Shown here one piece after another: positions 17,045 through 25,943 of a stretch of DNA of 64,000 nt. The notes under the pieces are model-generated. The model worked only from the letters and a program-made list of their open reading frames with translations. It was not told the DNA's origin and did no database searches. The stretch is from CAWARU01 sp963784575. Its GTDB lineage: Bacteria > Pseudomonadota > Gammaproteobacteria > UBA6186 > Azoamicaceae. The stretch is from positions 3,410,001-3,474,000 of the forward strand of contig CAWARU010000001.1 in the NCBI GenBank assembly GCA_963784575.1, written 5' to 3'. Within the stretch, counting starts at the first letter, position 1, and each line of letters opens with the position of its first letter. Both the position numbers and the translations under genes were made by a program.

Positions 17045-17782
17045 ATGAATCAAAATAGCACTTCCAATATCCCAAAGCATATTGCAATCATCATGGATGG
17101 CAATGGCCGCTGGGCCGCACAAAGACATCTTCCAAGAGTTGCGGGTCATCAGCAAGGCACAGAATCCGTTCGTGCCATGCTTCGAGCCTGTAGTCAAAAG
17201 GGCATTGAAATCCTGACACTTTTTGCTTTCAGCAGTGAAAATTGGAGCAGACCTCGTACCGAGATTGATTTTTTACTGTCTCTCTTTCTTCGCTCTCTAA
17301 AAAATGAGATGCAATCTTTAAATCAAAATAATATCCGCTTAAAAGTGATAGGTGACAGAACACCTTTTAGCGAAGAATTGCAGCAGACCATGCTGGATGC
17401 AGAAAAACTCACCGAGGGCAATACCGGTTTGCTCATGAACATTGCCTTGAATTATGGCGGCAGATGGGACATCGTAGAAGCGGCGCGAAAGCTTTGCGAA
17501 CGGGCAGTAAAGGGCGAATTGAATCCCAGTGATATCACCGAAGAAAGTTTCCAAATGGGGCTATCGCTTTTCCCTCATAACGACCCAGATCTCCTCATCC
17601 GTACCAGCGGCGAGCAGCGTATCAGCAATTTTCTGTTGTGGGATCTCGCTTATACCGAACTATACTTCACTGAAACTTTATGGCCTGATTTCAGGGAGAA
17701 ACACTTAGAGGGAGCGCTAGAAGCCTATGCAAGCAGACAACGTCGATTTGGCAACGCAGTTGAAAAAAACCAGCATGCATGA
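17045..17782 (+). CDS. uppS: isoprenyl (undecaprenyl diphosphate) synthase
   Basis: cis-Prenyltransferase that makes undecaprenyl diphosphate, the lipid carrier for peptidoglycan and O-antigen synthesis; 245 residues. The catalytic motif IIMDGNGRWA holds the essential aspartate, followed by HQQGTESVR, and the substrate-binding RTSGEQRISNFLLWDLAYTE block lies near the C-terminus. Its 3' end overlaps the start of cdsA. Confidence 0.96.
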   Translation: MNQNSTSNIPKHIAIIMDGNGRWAAQRHLPRVAGHQQGTESVRAMLRACSQKGIEILTLFAFSSENWSRPRTEIDFLLSLFLRSLKNEMQSLNQNNIRLKVIGDRTPFSEELQQTMLDAEKLTEGNTGLLMNIALNYGGRWDIVEAARKLCERAVKGELNPSDITEESFQMGLSLFPHNDPDLLIRTSGEQRISNFLLWDLAYTELYFTETLWPDFREKHLEGALEAYASRQRRFGNAVEKNQHA

Positions 17783-18701
17783 TCCAAAAAAAAACGGCCC
17801 GCTTGAACCCCAAAAATCAAGCCAGCTCAAAAAGCGTGTTATTACGGCAAGCCTCCTGATTCCAGCAGTTCTCCTCGCAATTTTCTTTCTCCCTGCAGAA
17901 TGGTTTGCCCTTGTTTGCGGGATCTTTTGTATCCTGGCTGCCTGGGAATGGAGTGCTTTAGCGGGTTTTAAATCTTGGCTCGGCAGGCTTTTTTGCATAG
18001 CTGCAATTCCAATTGTGTTTCTCATTTTCCTCATCCTAATTCAATATCTTACTGATCCAAAATTCCTGCTCTATCGCATGGGTCCTACATCCTTAGGCTT
18101 AGAAGACTCTCTAGTTCACAGCGAACCTCTTCTCTATCTATTGCAGCTTATCATCGTTGGTGGCTGGATATTAGCTGGCCTTGCCGTGTATTTTTTCCCC
18201 AGAGGAAAATCTTTCTATTCTTCTCGGACCGCCGGAATATTCATTGGAACTTGGTTGCTCGCACCTTTCTTTGCTTCGCTCGTCACACTTCGCACCCTGA
18301 ATCCCTTAATACTTCTTTATCCCATGATCCTCATCTGGGTAGCAGACAGCGGTGCCTATTTTGTTGGCAAACGCTTCGGCAAAAATCCCCTTGTGCCAAA
18401 CGTGAGTGCAGGTAAAACTATCGAAGGCGTAGTAGGTGCAGTCTTAGCCTGCATCCTTTTATCTCTGATCTCCTATTTTCTTTTCGAAATTAAGATCCCG
18501 ATCTTTGTTTGGATAATATTCAACATCATCATTGTATTGTTTTCTATTGTCGGCGATTTATTTGAAAGTATTTTTAAACGCATCAGAGGCGTAAAAGACA
18601 GTGGTACATTGCTGCCCGGCCACGGCGGCATATTAGATCGTATCGACAGCCTTCTTGCCGCGCTGCCTATTTTTCTCATCGGATTGATGAGTTTTGGGTA
18701 G
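17727..18701 (+). CDS. cdsA: phosphatidate cytidylyltransferase
   Basis: Makes CDP-diacylglycerol from phosphatidic acid and CTP, the entry point to phospholipid synthesis. The protein has about eight membrane segments and the C-terminal signature RIRGVKDSGTLLPGHGG followed by LDRIDS. Two starts are possible: ATG 17727 (324 residues, GGGAG about 12 bases upstream) and ATG 17775 (308 residues, overlapping the uppS stop by 8 bases). I keep the first for its ribosome-binding site; the E. coli enzyme is 285 residues. The cluster ends here: dxr, rseP and bamA, which usually follow, are absent. Confidence 0.95.
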   Translation: MQADNVDLATQLKKTSMHDPKKNGPLEPQKSSQLKKRVITASLLIPAVLLAIFFLPAEWFALVCGIFCILAAWEWSALAGFKSWLGRLFCIAAIPIVFLIFLILIQYLTDPKFLLYRMGPTSLGLEDSLVHSEPLLYLLQLIIVGGWILAGLAVYFFPRGKSFYSSRTAGIFIGTWLLAPFFASLVTLRTLNPLILLYPMILIWVADSGAYFVGKRFGKNPLVPNVSAGKTIEGVVGAVLACILLSLISYFLFEIKIPIFVWIIFNIIIVLFSIVGDLFESIFKRIRGVKDSGTLLPGHGGILDRIDSLLAALPIFLIGLMSFG

Positions 18702-18782
18702 TAAGCTTAATGCTCATTTGATTAATTGGAATAGTCACCGATAATACAGCTTTTTGAAAACAGTTAATACAAGGAATTCAGT

Positions 18783-19163
18783 GTGGATATAATGATAGGA
18801 GTCATAGGAGCGATAGCAACAATTACAGGAATCTGCATTACTGCTTATTTCATAAATGAAAATAATATAAAACAAAAAATTCGAGAAATTAGGATGAATC
18901 ATTTAATTGAAACCTATAGAAATCTCTCTTTGATAGTACATCGTAATCCAAATGACGAAATTAAAATAAAATTAGAAAATGCAATTAATGATATGCAATT
19001 TTTGGGATCGAAAAAAGAGATTGATGCTATTAATGATTTTTTAAAAAATTATAAAGATGGGGGAGACTTAATGCCAGCTTTAGTAGCTATTCGTAATGAC
19101 TTAAGAAAAGAACTAAAATTGGAAGACATAATTTCACCAATAAAATTTTTTAGATATCACTAA
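18783..19163 (+). CDS. small membrane-anchored hypothetical protein
   Basis: A 126-residue protein starting at GTG, preceded by AAGGAATT. Residues 4-25 (MIGVIGAIATITGICITAYF) form one membrane segment; the rest is charged and helical, very AT-rich and Lys/Asn-rich. No family recognised. Its composition differs from the cdsA operon upstream and marks the beginning of the accessory region. Confidence 0.6.
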   Translation: MDIMIGVIGAIATITGICITAYFINENNIKQKIREIRMNHLIETYRNLSLIVHRNPNDEIKIKLENAINDMQFLGSKKEIDAINDFLKNYKDGGDLMPALVAIRNDLRKELKLEDIISPIKFFRYH

Positions 19164-19165
19164 TT

Positions 19166-20176
19166 TTATACAACAGTTTCAGTGTGTCTGGAAAAAATGT
19201 CCTCTATTGATTCTGCATCGATAAGCCGTTCGCCCCAAACCAATAGCGTCTCTTCATCCGCTCTAAGAATTTTTTGTTGATATGACTTGGGTATATTTCC
19301 AAATTTACGCTGGATTTGTCTTAATAATAATTTAGACTCGCCTTCTATCGTTCCTTCATGTTTACCTTTAATAATACCCTTTTCCCAACCTTCATGTCTC
19401 AGATAATCAGCGATTGTAGCCATAATGTCTTGCCCTCCTGGAGAATCTAATAGTTCTGTTGACATAATTTTATAATATTCTTCCTTGTTATTCAATTTCT
19501 TAACAGTGAAGTGATAAAGAAGCAATGTAGATAACACAGTTATCAACCCTTGACCATGAACGATTAAGGTAATTTCTTTTGCAAATTGAATAAATTGAGA
19601 AAATGCCTTCTTAGAATCTCGGTCATGAATATGTTTGAATGCAAAAGTAACGATACCAGACCAAACCTGTTTTCTTAAATCTTCATCTTGAATATCATTG
19701 GTATCAATCAAATGAAATTCTCTAAATAAATGGTCCTCTATTATTTCTGGCTTAGCCTCGATAATCTGACGCAAATCTCTGGGCTCATCATACGGTTTCT
19801 CGCCATTATAAAATACCATCGGTACAATTAAAGGCAGCTTTTTAGGTTGAATTTTCTGTTGATTAATGTAATCAGCCCAAATTCCTATCATGTATTGCCA
19901 CAAACGAAAAGCCATAAGTGGATGAGCTGTGCTTTGGTGTTCTAAAAGTAGATACAGATATCCGATACGATTCTGTATCTTTACCTGATAAAGAATATCC
20001 GATTGACATTCCCGAAGTTTTTCGTCGACATAGGTATTATCTTGTAATACGAGACTATTTAAATCAATCAATGGCAATATCGCTTTTGGTAAATGATGAC
20101 GGAAAAAGTCTTTTGCAACCTCAATATTTTTCATGACATGTCTGAAAGTTTTATCATGTGGGTTAGAGACAAACAT
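19166..20176 (-). CDS. Rpn family recombination-promoting nuclease / putative transposase
   Basis: A 336-residue member of the Rpn (YhgA-like, Transposase_31) family, PD-(D/E)XK nucleases that stimulate RecA-independent recombination. The start NPHDKTFRHVMKNIEVAKDFF is typical; the nuclease core shows LRECQSDILYQV and LLLEHQS, giving the Asp and Glu-x-Gln residues of the active site. The C-terminal part (about 275-335) contains the helical segment with GKHEGTIEGESKLLLRQIQRKFG common in this family. Such genes are numerous in Rickettsiales and Legionellales genomes and mark plastic regions. Confidence 0.88.
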   Translation of the reverse strand: MFVSNPHDKTFRHVMKNIEVAKDFFRHHLPKAILPLIDLNSLVLQDNTYVDEKLRECQSDILYQVKIQNRIGYLYLLLEHQSTAHPLMAFRLWQYMIGIWADYINQQKIQPKKLPLIVPMVFYNGEKPYDEPRDLRQIIEAKPEIIEDHLFREFHLIDTNDIQDEDLRKQVWSGIVTFAFKHIHDRDSKKAFSQFIQFAKEITLIVHGQGLITVLSTLLLYHFTVKKLNNKEEYYKIMSTELLDSPGGQDIMATIADYLRHEGWEKGIIKGKHEGTIEGESKLLLRQIQRKFGNIPKSYQQKILRADEETLLVWGERLIDAESIEDIFSRHTETVV

Positions 20177-20608
20177 CCGATATTTATCCTAGCAAAGAAA
20201 AATTACAAATTCAGAAACTGAAAAAATTAACATAGTATTAATTTTATATTAAACAATGTCAATGCATATTTTTTGAAAAGGGTTTTCCAAAACCTGCATG
20301 GTATTACGATGATAATACATTCATTAGATTTGCTGTGCGGTAAATCCGCAGGCCACGTTGTGTGGGAGTTAGGAACTGTTACCATTTTGATAATGGTTCT
20401 TTTCTCCCATGTGCCTTTTATCGCGAGCTGAATCGGTGTCATATGAAGAAGATAGAAAACTCAACTCGTGAGGAACCCTCAGTGTATATACAAAATAATA
20501 AAATAATTGGAATTTCTTATATGTCTGGCTGTCTAAATTTAAAAATTTTGACATTTAATTAATCAATACAGATAATTAATACAAGTAATCGTACAGGTAA
20601 AATTAAAA
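20177..20608. other. gene-free spacer, possible decayed coding remnant
   Basis: A 430-bp AT-rich stretch between divergent genes. One plus-strand frame (about 20283-20560) reads protein-like through a single stop (KPAWYYDDNTFIRFAV ... NCYHFDNGSFLPCAFYRELN), which may be the remains of an old gene, but I cannot name it. Nothing else is evident. Confidence 0.3.
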
Positions 20609-21751
20609 ATGGCAATGAAGATCACTGATCAAAAACTCTATTTAACGCTCTCTGAAGCCTTTGGAAAGCTTGAGAAAGAATTCAATAACATACGTCTTCA
20701 ACAACTACGTAAGGCTAGGATGGTGGCTTCAGAAAAGAAATCTGAAGCGGAACCAAAATTAGAAGCAGAGAGTACCCCCCGCTATGATACTGAATTTAGA
20801 ATTCTCTGGAAGAATTTATTAAATACCTTTAATGATAAATTTTTAGAAGGTTTAGGGAAACTTAGGCTTGATGTTATGAAAAAAATGGCCACAAAGCATA
20901 AGCTCGATCCTTTTTCGTACGAGGGTTTGGAAGTCTTAAAATTTGAGATTTTGTTTCGTGGATTCATGGAACTTAAAGATAAGATTGAATTGAGCGATCA
21001 GAATTTTTATCTCTACCTGAATGATCTAGAAAAAGCGCTCGCTAATATTAATTTTTTACAAGCAATCATTAAAAGTGAGGCAGAGACCGTGATTGTATCG
21101 ATAGGTTCGAGCGGCGCAGATAGCCAACAGTGTCCGGAATTTGCAAAAGCTTTATCAAAGAGCGCTACTGTTGATATTTTTAATTTGGATCCGGGATTCG
21201 AACAAAATGGTTTAAATCCTAAATTATCAGATGATAGATGCAAAGTGTATAACTTTCATGGTTTGATAGATTATAGTCGCGGAACGAAATTCCTGGAGGT
21301 CAGTCAAGAAAAGCAAAAAATAATTTCTGACGGTTTTTCTTCAATTTTAAATAATATTTTAAGAAATACTCATAAACGATTGATTATAATAAATAGCATA
21401 TCCCCTCATTTACCTGAACAATGCTGCAATTTGGCCATGGAAAATCTTGATAAACTAGGTAAACAGCTTGAGGTGGTCGGTGGCTACTTTGAAGCGTGCC
21501 CTGCCTTTCTGTATTCTGAAGAGTTATTTCATGAAAAAGAACGAAAAGGTATATTAGCTAAAATTATCCCAGCATTTCAAGCTTTTGAAAAAAAGTATGA
21601 TGGCAAATCAGGAAAATATATTTTTTCTGAAAAAGAATTAGAAATATGGCGCAAAGAATATCAAGGAACCGGAACAATTTTTGAGAACCTTCAAGCAATT
21701 CCCACCGATGCGTTTTTTACCAAAGCTCTAAAAGTCAAAAGCAAACCATGA
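20609..21751 (+). CDS. hypothetical protein, effector candidate
   Basis: A 380-residue cytoplasmic-type protein I do not recognise. The N-terminal half is charged and helical with a Lys/Glu-rich patch (about 35-55). From about residue 167 a strand-loop VIVSIGSSGADSQQCPEF followed by TVDIFNLDPGF looks like the start of a Rossmann-like fold, and IIINSISPHLPEQCC could be a later strand. It has no signal peptide. It sits in an island of large unknown genes, which in a Dot/Icm-bearing genome makes secretion plausible but unproven. Confidence 0.7.
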   Translation: MAMKITDQKLYLTLSEAFGKLEKEFNNIRLQQLRKARMVASEKKSEAEPKLEAESTPRYDTEFRILWKNLLNTFNDKFLEGLGKLRLDVMKKMATKHKLDPFSYEGLEVLKFEILFRGFMELKDKIELSDQNFYLYLNDLEKALANINFLQAIIKSEAETVIVSIGSSGADSQQCPEFAKALSKSATVDIFNLDPGFEQNGLNPKLSDDRCKVYNFHGLIDYSRGTKFLEVSQEKQKIISDGFSSILNNILRNTHKRLIIINSISPHLPEQCCNLAMENLDKLGKQLEVVGGYFEACPAFLYSEELFHEKERKGILAKIIPAFQAFEKKYDGKSGKYIFSEKELEIWRKEYQGTGTIFENLQAIPTDAFFTKALKVKSKP

Positions 21752-22003
21752 ATGTCAGGAGTGGTCTCGCAACAGCGCCATTGCAACTGTTTTTTACAAT
21801 TGATTACGAGAACACCTTTTTTATGGTCTTATGAGATTTCTTATCTGCTGGCTTCTTAGCATGCAGAAATGCATATAATACGCTTGGAGTGGCTTTTACA
21901 CTGGGTGCTGAGGGCATAGAGAGAATTGAATTTCCCGGCGATTAGTATTACGTCATGGATCGTGAAGCTTGCCGACATATTTTTTTTATCATGAAACAAA
22001 TTT

Positions 22004-22377
22004 TCATTTTTTGGTAATATTTTCCCAATAATTTTTGATATAAACCTCTGGGGTTATTAACTCACCCTGTATTTTCAATTCCTTCTCAGCTGCTCTCAAT
22101 GCTCGCATCTCGCGTTGTAAAGTTAATTCATCAGTGATATCCCAAACAACTTGAAATAGTTTCCGTTCGCCTCTCAGATTTTCAACTAAAAAATCAACCT
22201 CATATTTTTCCTCAGTTAAATAATAATACACTTTATTTTTCTGCCGTTTTAAATCCAAGAAAACCAAATTTTCAAATAAATGTCCATGATTATTATTTAA
22301 ACTGAAGCTGGAAGCTCTGATCAAGCCGGTATCAACAGCATAGCATTCTGAGGCGTAGACGTTTACTTTCTGCTTTT
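22004..22377 (-). pseudogene. C-terminal remnant of a DUF4143-type AAA ATPase
   Basis: The open frame encodes only the last ~120 residues of the ATPase family whose members end in a DUF4143 domain. YAVDTGLIRASSF followed by GHLFENLVFLDLKRQ and KYEVDFLV are characteristic, and the frame runs upstream without a start codon into the 3' end of the next gene. The Walker-motif half is missing. It is a relic left by deletion or recombination. Confidence 0.75.
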
Positions 22378-24708
22378 TCAGGGGCTTGGCTTCTCGAACT
22401 TTGAGAGTAACTGTGGAAGAGTCTGAAATCGTACAGGTAACATGAGAGGCATGCTGGAAAATACGAGTGGATAGGGTTCTGTCTCTTTTTCGGTTGATTT
22501 ATCGAGTGATACAGCTAGTTTCTCGGGTGCCGCTAAATCGGTCAGGGTGGTTTCTGAGGGTGAAGAGATGCATTGATATTCAAAGATCACACGTTTGTAT
22601 CCATTGACCTCTTTCCTATTTTCATGGGTGTACCAGTCATAATCCAGTCCAGTATCGTATTCTCCCCCGACATAACTTGCGGTGATAAAAATGCCTTGCG
22701 GATCTGTTACTTTTGCAATATTCCGATGCATTTCTTTATCAGCCTGGTTGGTTAAAAGAGCCATTAAGGGCAATTGCATTTTTGCTGCAACGGTTTTGGA
22801 CATTGTATCGAGTGCTTGTTGTATTTCACATTTTTGTTTAATATCAAAACCATCGCGGATATAGGATTTTCCAATCGCTAAAATAGGTTCAGGTTTATGA
22901 GGGTTGGTGAGTAAGAGGTGGAATAGACAGCCGCCGATGTTGTTTCCTTGGGGGTCTTTCAACAAAACTACTCGATGTTGACCATTGAGTAGGTGAGCCA
23001 CAATATAGAGTTTGCCCCAGAGTGGTTCTAGGCAATTAATTCCGATGGCCCAAGTGAAGAGATCCCAATAATTATCGACGCAATGCAGTGTACAATTTTT
23101 TAAGAAGTTTTCATCTGTGAGGATGAGTGATTCAAAAGCTTCGCTCCAAATTTTCTTCAATTTTGCTCCTTTCTCACCAGAGAAAGCAGCAGCGAGATGT
23201 GGGCTCTCTGTTTCATCATAACGGATTTTAGGAAATACAGCTGGACCTTCTTTAATGACAGCGATTAGAAACTGATCGAACTTTGCTCGTTCCTCAGTAC
23301 CCCATTCTTCACCCAAGCCTTGTTGGATCATATTTTGGCGATAACCGAAAAATAGATGATGCAAGGGATGATTGAAATGTTTTTGGTATGACGTTCGTGC
23401 TTCATCGGATAATTTCAAGGTGTTTCTGAACAAGATCCAAAATAAGTCTTCCAGTAAATTTTTCTGAAGCAGGGGTGCTCTGGAATCGGAACGTAATTTC
23501 ACTATTGCATCTGCTTCTGATTTTAGGCTTTCGAACCCTTTCCGATTCCAATCTGCATCTGCTGCTTTTTTCACTTCAGTTTCTCTCGACAATATCTCCA
23601 AAAGAGTTGCATCGATTTGATCGGAGACCTTGCTTTGTAATAAGGTTAGTAATAATGTCCAAATTCTGTAATGGAATTGTTTGTCATCACTAGACTTTAT
23701 TTGGTCTAAAAGATGAGAGATTAGCTTTAATTTCGATGCGGAAGATAGGATTTCATCCAATGCCAGAAGGCTTAAAGTTTCGGTAATAACACGATTATAG
23801 ATCCCTTGTCGATAGAAACTAATTGAGGATAGTTGTGTTATGACTTCAGGATTTGGTGAGATAGCGCTTAGGGCAAGGGCAGGTACATAAAATCTCTTTT
23901 TTGCCATTTTTAAAAAGGAAAATGAAATAGCCGATTCTTTAGATTTCGGATCCCCAAATGTCCTATCTCTGAATAATTCCCGATGAAATAGCCTTAAAGC
24001 TTCGTATCGCAGATGTTTATCTGCAAGGGAAAAACAATCAATCAGAAACTGTTCCCAAAGTTTATAATGTTCTTTATTAATTTTTGCATCATAGCTGCCA
24101 CATCTTTTATATAAGACAATCGCAGCATACGTAAGATGCTCTAAAACTGATGTGGCATTTTCATGTAAATTTGTAGCTATTTTTTCCATCATCTTGAGAC
24201 ATTCAGCTGAAAGTTTTACAAAAATCTCGGACAACTCCTTTTTAAAAATTTTCTTAAATTGTAGGGTGAGTGATTCAAATACTTTTTTTAAAGTATCTAT
24301 ATCATAATTTCCGAAATGATGTTCTGAAATCAACGGCGCCCAAGGTTCTAAAAATTGGCTGCCGGGAAATGAGAGTGTTTGTAAATAAAATTTTGTTAGT
24401 GTATATAGAAAACCATCTTCTCTGTCTTTTCGAGTGAGCACAACTTGAATGATTTGCTGCCTAACATCTTTGTGACATTGTGAGAAATCAATGCTAGAAT
24501 AAAATGTTAAAGGCGAAAGTATGTGTTCCACTAAAAACTTTGCATCTTGTTCTGTTAAAGATGAAACGCCGAAATCTTTTAAAACGAATTTATATTCTTC
24601 TTTAGAAAGATTAATAATTTCACATTTTGAATCGGGTAATATGTTGCTTGGCATGAGTTTCTCACTTTTAATGGCTTTATAAACAAATAAAATGATGTTC
24701 GAATCCAT
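22378..24708 (-). CDS. large hypothetical protein, effector candidate
   Basis: A 776-residue soluble protein with no signal peptide. Most of it (about residues 40-520) is predicted to be alpha-helical, rather like a HEAT/armadillo-type solenoid, without a clear repeat. A more globular C-terminal region (about 560-730; VVLLKDPQGNNIGGCLFHLLLT, MALLTNQADKEMHRN) faintly resembles an acyltransferase strand order, but I would not assign it. Ribosome-binding signals are weak; an alternative start lies 18 codons in. Its stop is inside the DUF4143 remnant. Confidence 0.75.
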   Translation of the reverse strand: MDSNIILFVYKAIKSEKLMPSNILPDSKCEIINLSKEEYKFVLKDFGVSSLTEQDAKFLVEHILSPLTFYSSIDFSQCHKDVRQQIIQVVLTRKDREDGFLYTLTKFYLQTLSFPGSQFLEPWAPLISEHHFGNYDIDTLKKVFESLTLQFKKIFKKELSEIFVKLSAECLKMMEKIATNLHENATSVLEHLTYAAIVLYKRCGSYDAKINKEHYKLWEQFLIDCFSLADKHLRYEALRLFHRELFRDRTFGDPKSKESAISFSFLKMAKKRFYVPALALSAISPNPEVITQLSSISFYRQGIYNRVITETLSLLALDEILSSASKLKLISHLLDQIKSSDDKQFHYRIWTLLLTLLQSKVSDQIDATLLEILSRETEVKKAADADWNRKGFESLKSEADAIVKLRSDSRAPLLQKNLLEDLFWILFRNTLKLSDEARTSYQKHFNHPLHHLFFGYRQNMIQQGLGEEWGTEERAKFDQFLIAVIKEGPAVFPKIRYDETESPHLAAAFSGEKGAKLKKIWSEAFESLILTDENFLKNCTLHCVDNYWDLFTWAIGINCLEPLWGKLYIVAHLLNGQHRVVLLKDPQGNNIGGCLFHLLLTNPHKPEPILAIGKSYIRDGFDIKQKCEIQQALDTMSKTVAAKMQLPLMALLTNQADKEMHRNIAKVTDPQGIFITASYVGGEYDTGLDYDWYTHENRKEVNGYKRVIFEYQCISSPSETTLTDLAAPEKLAVSLDKSTEKETEPYPLVFSSMPLMLPVRFQTLPQLLSKFEKPSP

Positions 24709-24885
24709 GGTGAATTCATCAGCAATTAAATCACATTAAAGAGCGTATATCAAATTTCTTTAAGTATTAGTATTATTAATGATTAGACATTGCATCTATT
24801 TGTAATTTAATGATACGCTACACTTGCTTAATTAAAAATACTAGTAACTTAACTATATTTTGTTATTTGCTTACAGGAGTATATT

Positions 24886-25926
24886 ATGCCATTACATATT
24901 CATCGAACAGCAGTAGAACCTAAGGGTAGTTGCCAAGAGTCGTTTAAGATATTCAGTCACAACATCGAATGGACAGCTCATCAAGACAGAAATGTTGAGC
25001 AAACAAGATATTATAATTGTGATAAATCTGGAGTTATCACAGAAATTGATTATTCAGGCTGGCGTTTAAACGGAAAATACAAGTATGAAGGCAGGCCGGA
25101 TCAATTTGAATTTACAATTAAATTCCTTGAAACGGCTAAGCCGAAATTAGATAAGTTCATTCAGGCTTTGAAGAGTCGTTTTCCGAAAAACAAATTACTG
25201 CATTTAAAAGATCCTTTTAAATGTGACACTCCTGGTAGAATTGGCCTAAATTTATGGATTACTGAAGATGAGATAGAAGGTCAAACACTGCTCGAAAACA
25301 TTTTCCGCATGATAACTGCAACGGATCCTAGCACTGTGAATGTGGTGAGTGATATCAAAGATACCATTTCATCTGATTGCTTACATTGGTTTAAAGTAAT
25401 GCTCAGTCCATATGGTTATTTTAAATCCGTTACTGCGGCAGATCTGAAACAAGCCGCCAAGTCTAAATTACATCATAATAGTTTACAAGACGTTTCTTCT
25501 CCTTTCTATCTGGCTGCTGAATATGTTCAAAAGACTGATCCAGAATTTGCGATGGAGCTGTTGGAAGAAATTCCACTGTTTCATTGGCAGTATAGCGAGG
25601 CACAATCTCTCAAGGAAGAAATTACTCAAAAATTGCTTGTTAAAGAAAAAGGTGTTGGAGAGAAAATTGAGAGAGAAAAGAATGAAAGTGAAAGAAATGC
25701 TAATAAAAATGCTGATAAAGAAGAGGGTGTCCATGAAGTATCTAAAGAAGTTCTGTTTTTGGCATCGAAACGTGATAAAAATGAGGGCTTGGATTCGTCA
25801 GGAAGTATATTGAACTGTTCAGGTTCAATAAAAGGCGAGAAATCAGACACAGAAGGTGAGCGAGCCACAGAAGATAGCCCAAAATTGAGTGGCAAATTGA
25901 TTCAGGTTCACAGACGCTTCAGCTAA
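24886..25926 (+). CDS. hypothetical protein with charged tail, effector candidate
   Basis: A 346-residue protein preceded by CAGGAG at about 24873-24878. Residues 1-250 look globular (mixed strand/helix, aromatic-rich), and 250-346 are disordered, Glu/Lys/Ser/Asn-rich. The Glu-rich stretch close to the C-terminus resembles the E-block seen in Dot/Icm substrates. No family recognised. It faces the next gene tail to tail across 17 bases. Confidence 0.72.
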   Translation: MPLHIHRTAVEPKGSCQESFKIFSHNIEWTAHQDRNVEQTRYYNCDKSGVITEIDYSGWRLNGKYKYEGRPDQFEFTIKFLETAKPKLDKFIQALKSRFPKNKLLHLKDPFKCDTPGRIGLNLWITEDEIEGQTLLENIFRMITATDPSTVNVVSDIKDTISSDCLHWFKVMLSPYGYFKSVTAADLKQAAKSKLHHNSLQDVSSPFYLAAEYVQKTDPEFAMELLEEIPLFHWQYSEAQSLKEEITQKLLVKEKGVGEKIEREKNESERNANKNADKEEGVHEVSKEVLFLASKRDKNEGLDSSGSILNCSGSIKGEKSDTEGERATEDSPKLSGKLIQVHRRFS

Positions 25927-25943
25927 ATTTAAACTCGCACTGT

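Noticed and set aside
22930..23000. GNAT acetyltransferase domain in the 776-residue protein
   Set aside because: Only a vague strand resemblance; the acetyl-CoA binding motif (Q/RxxGxG/A) is not present.
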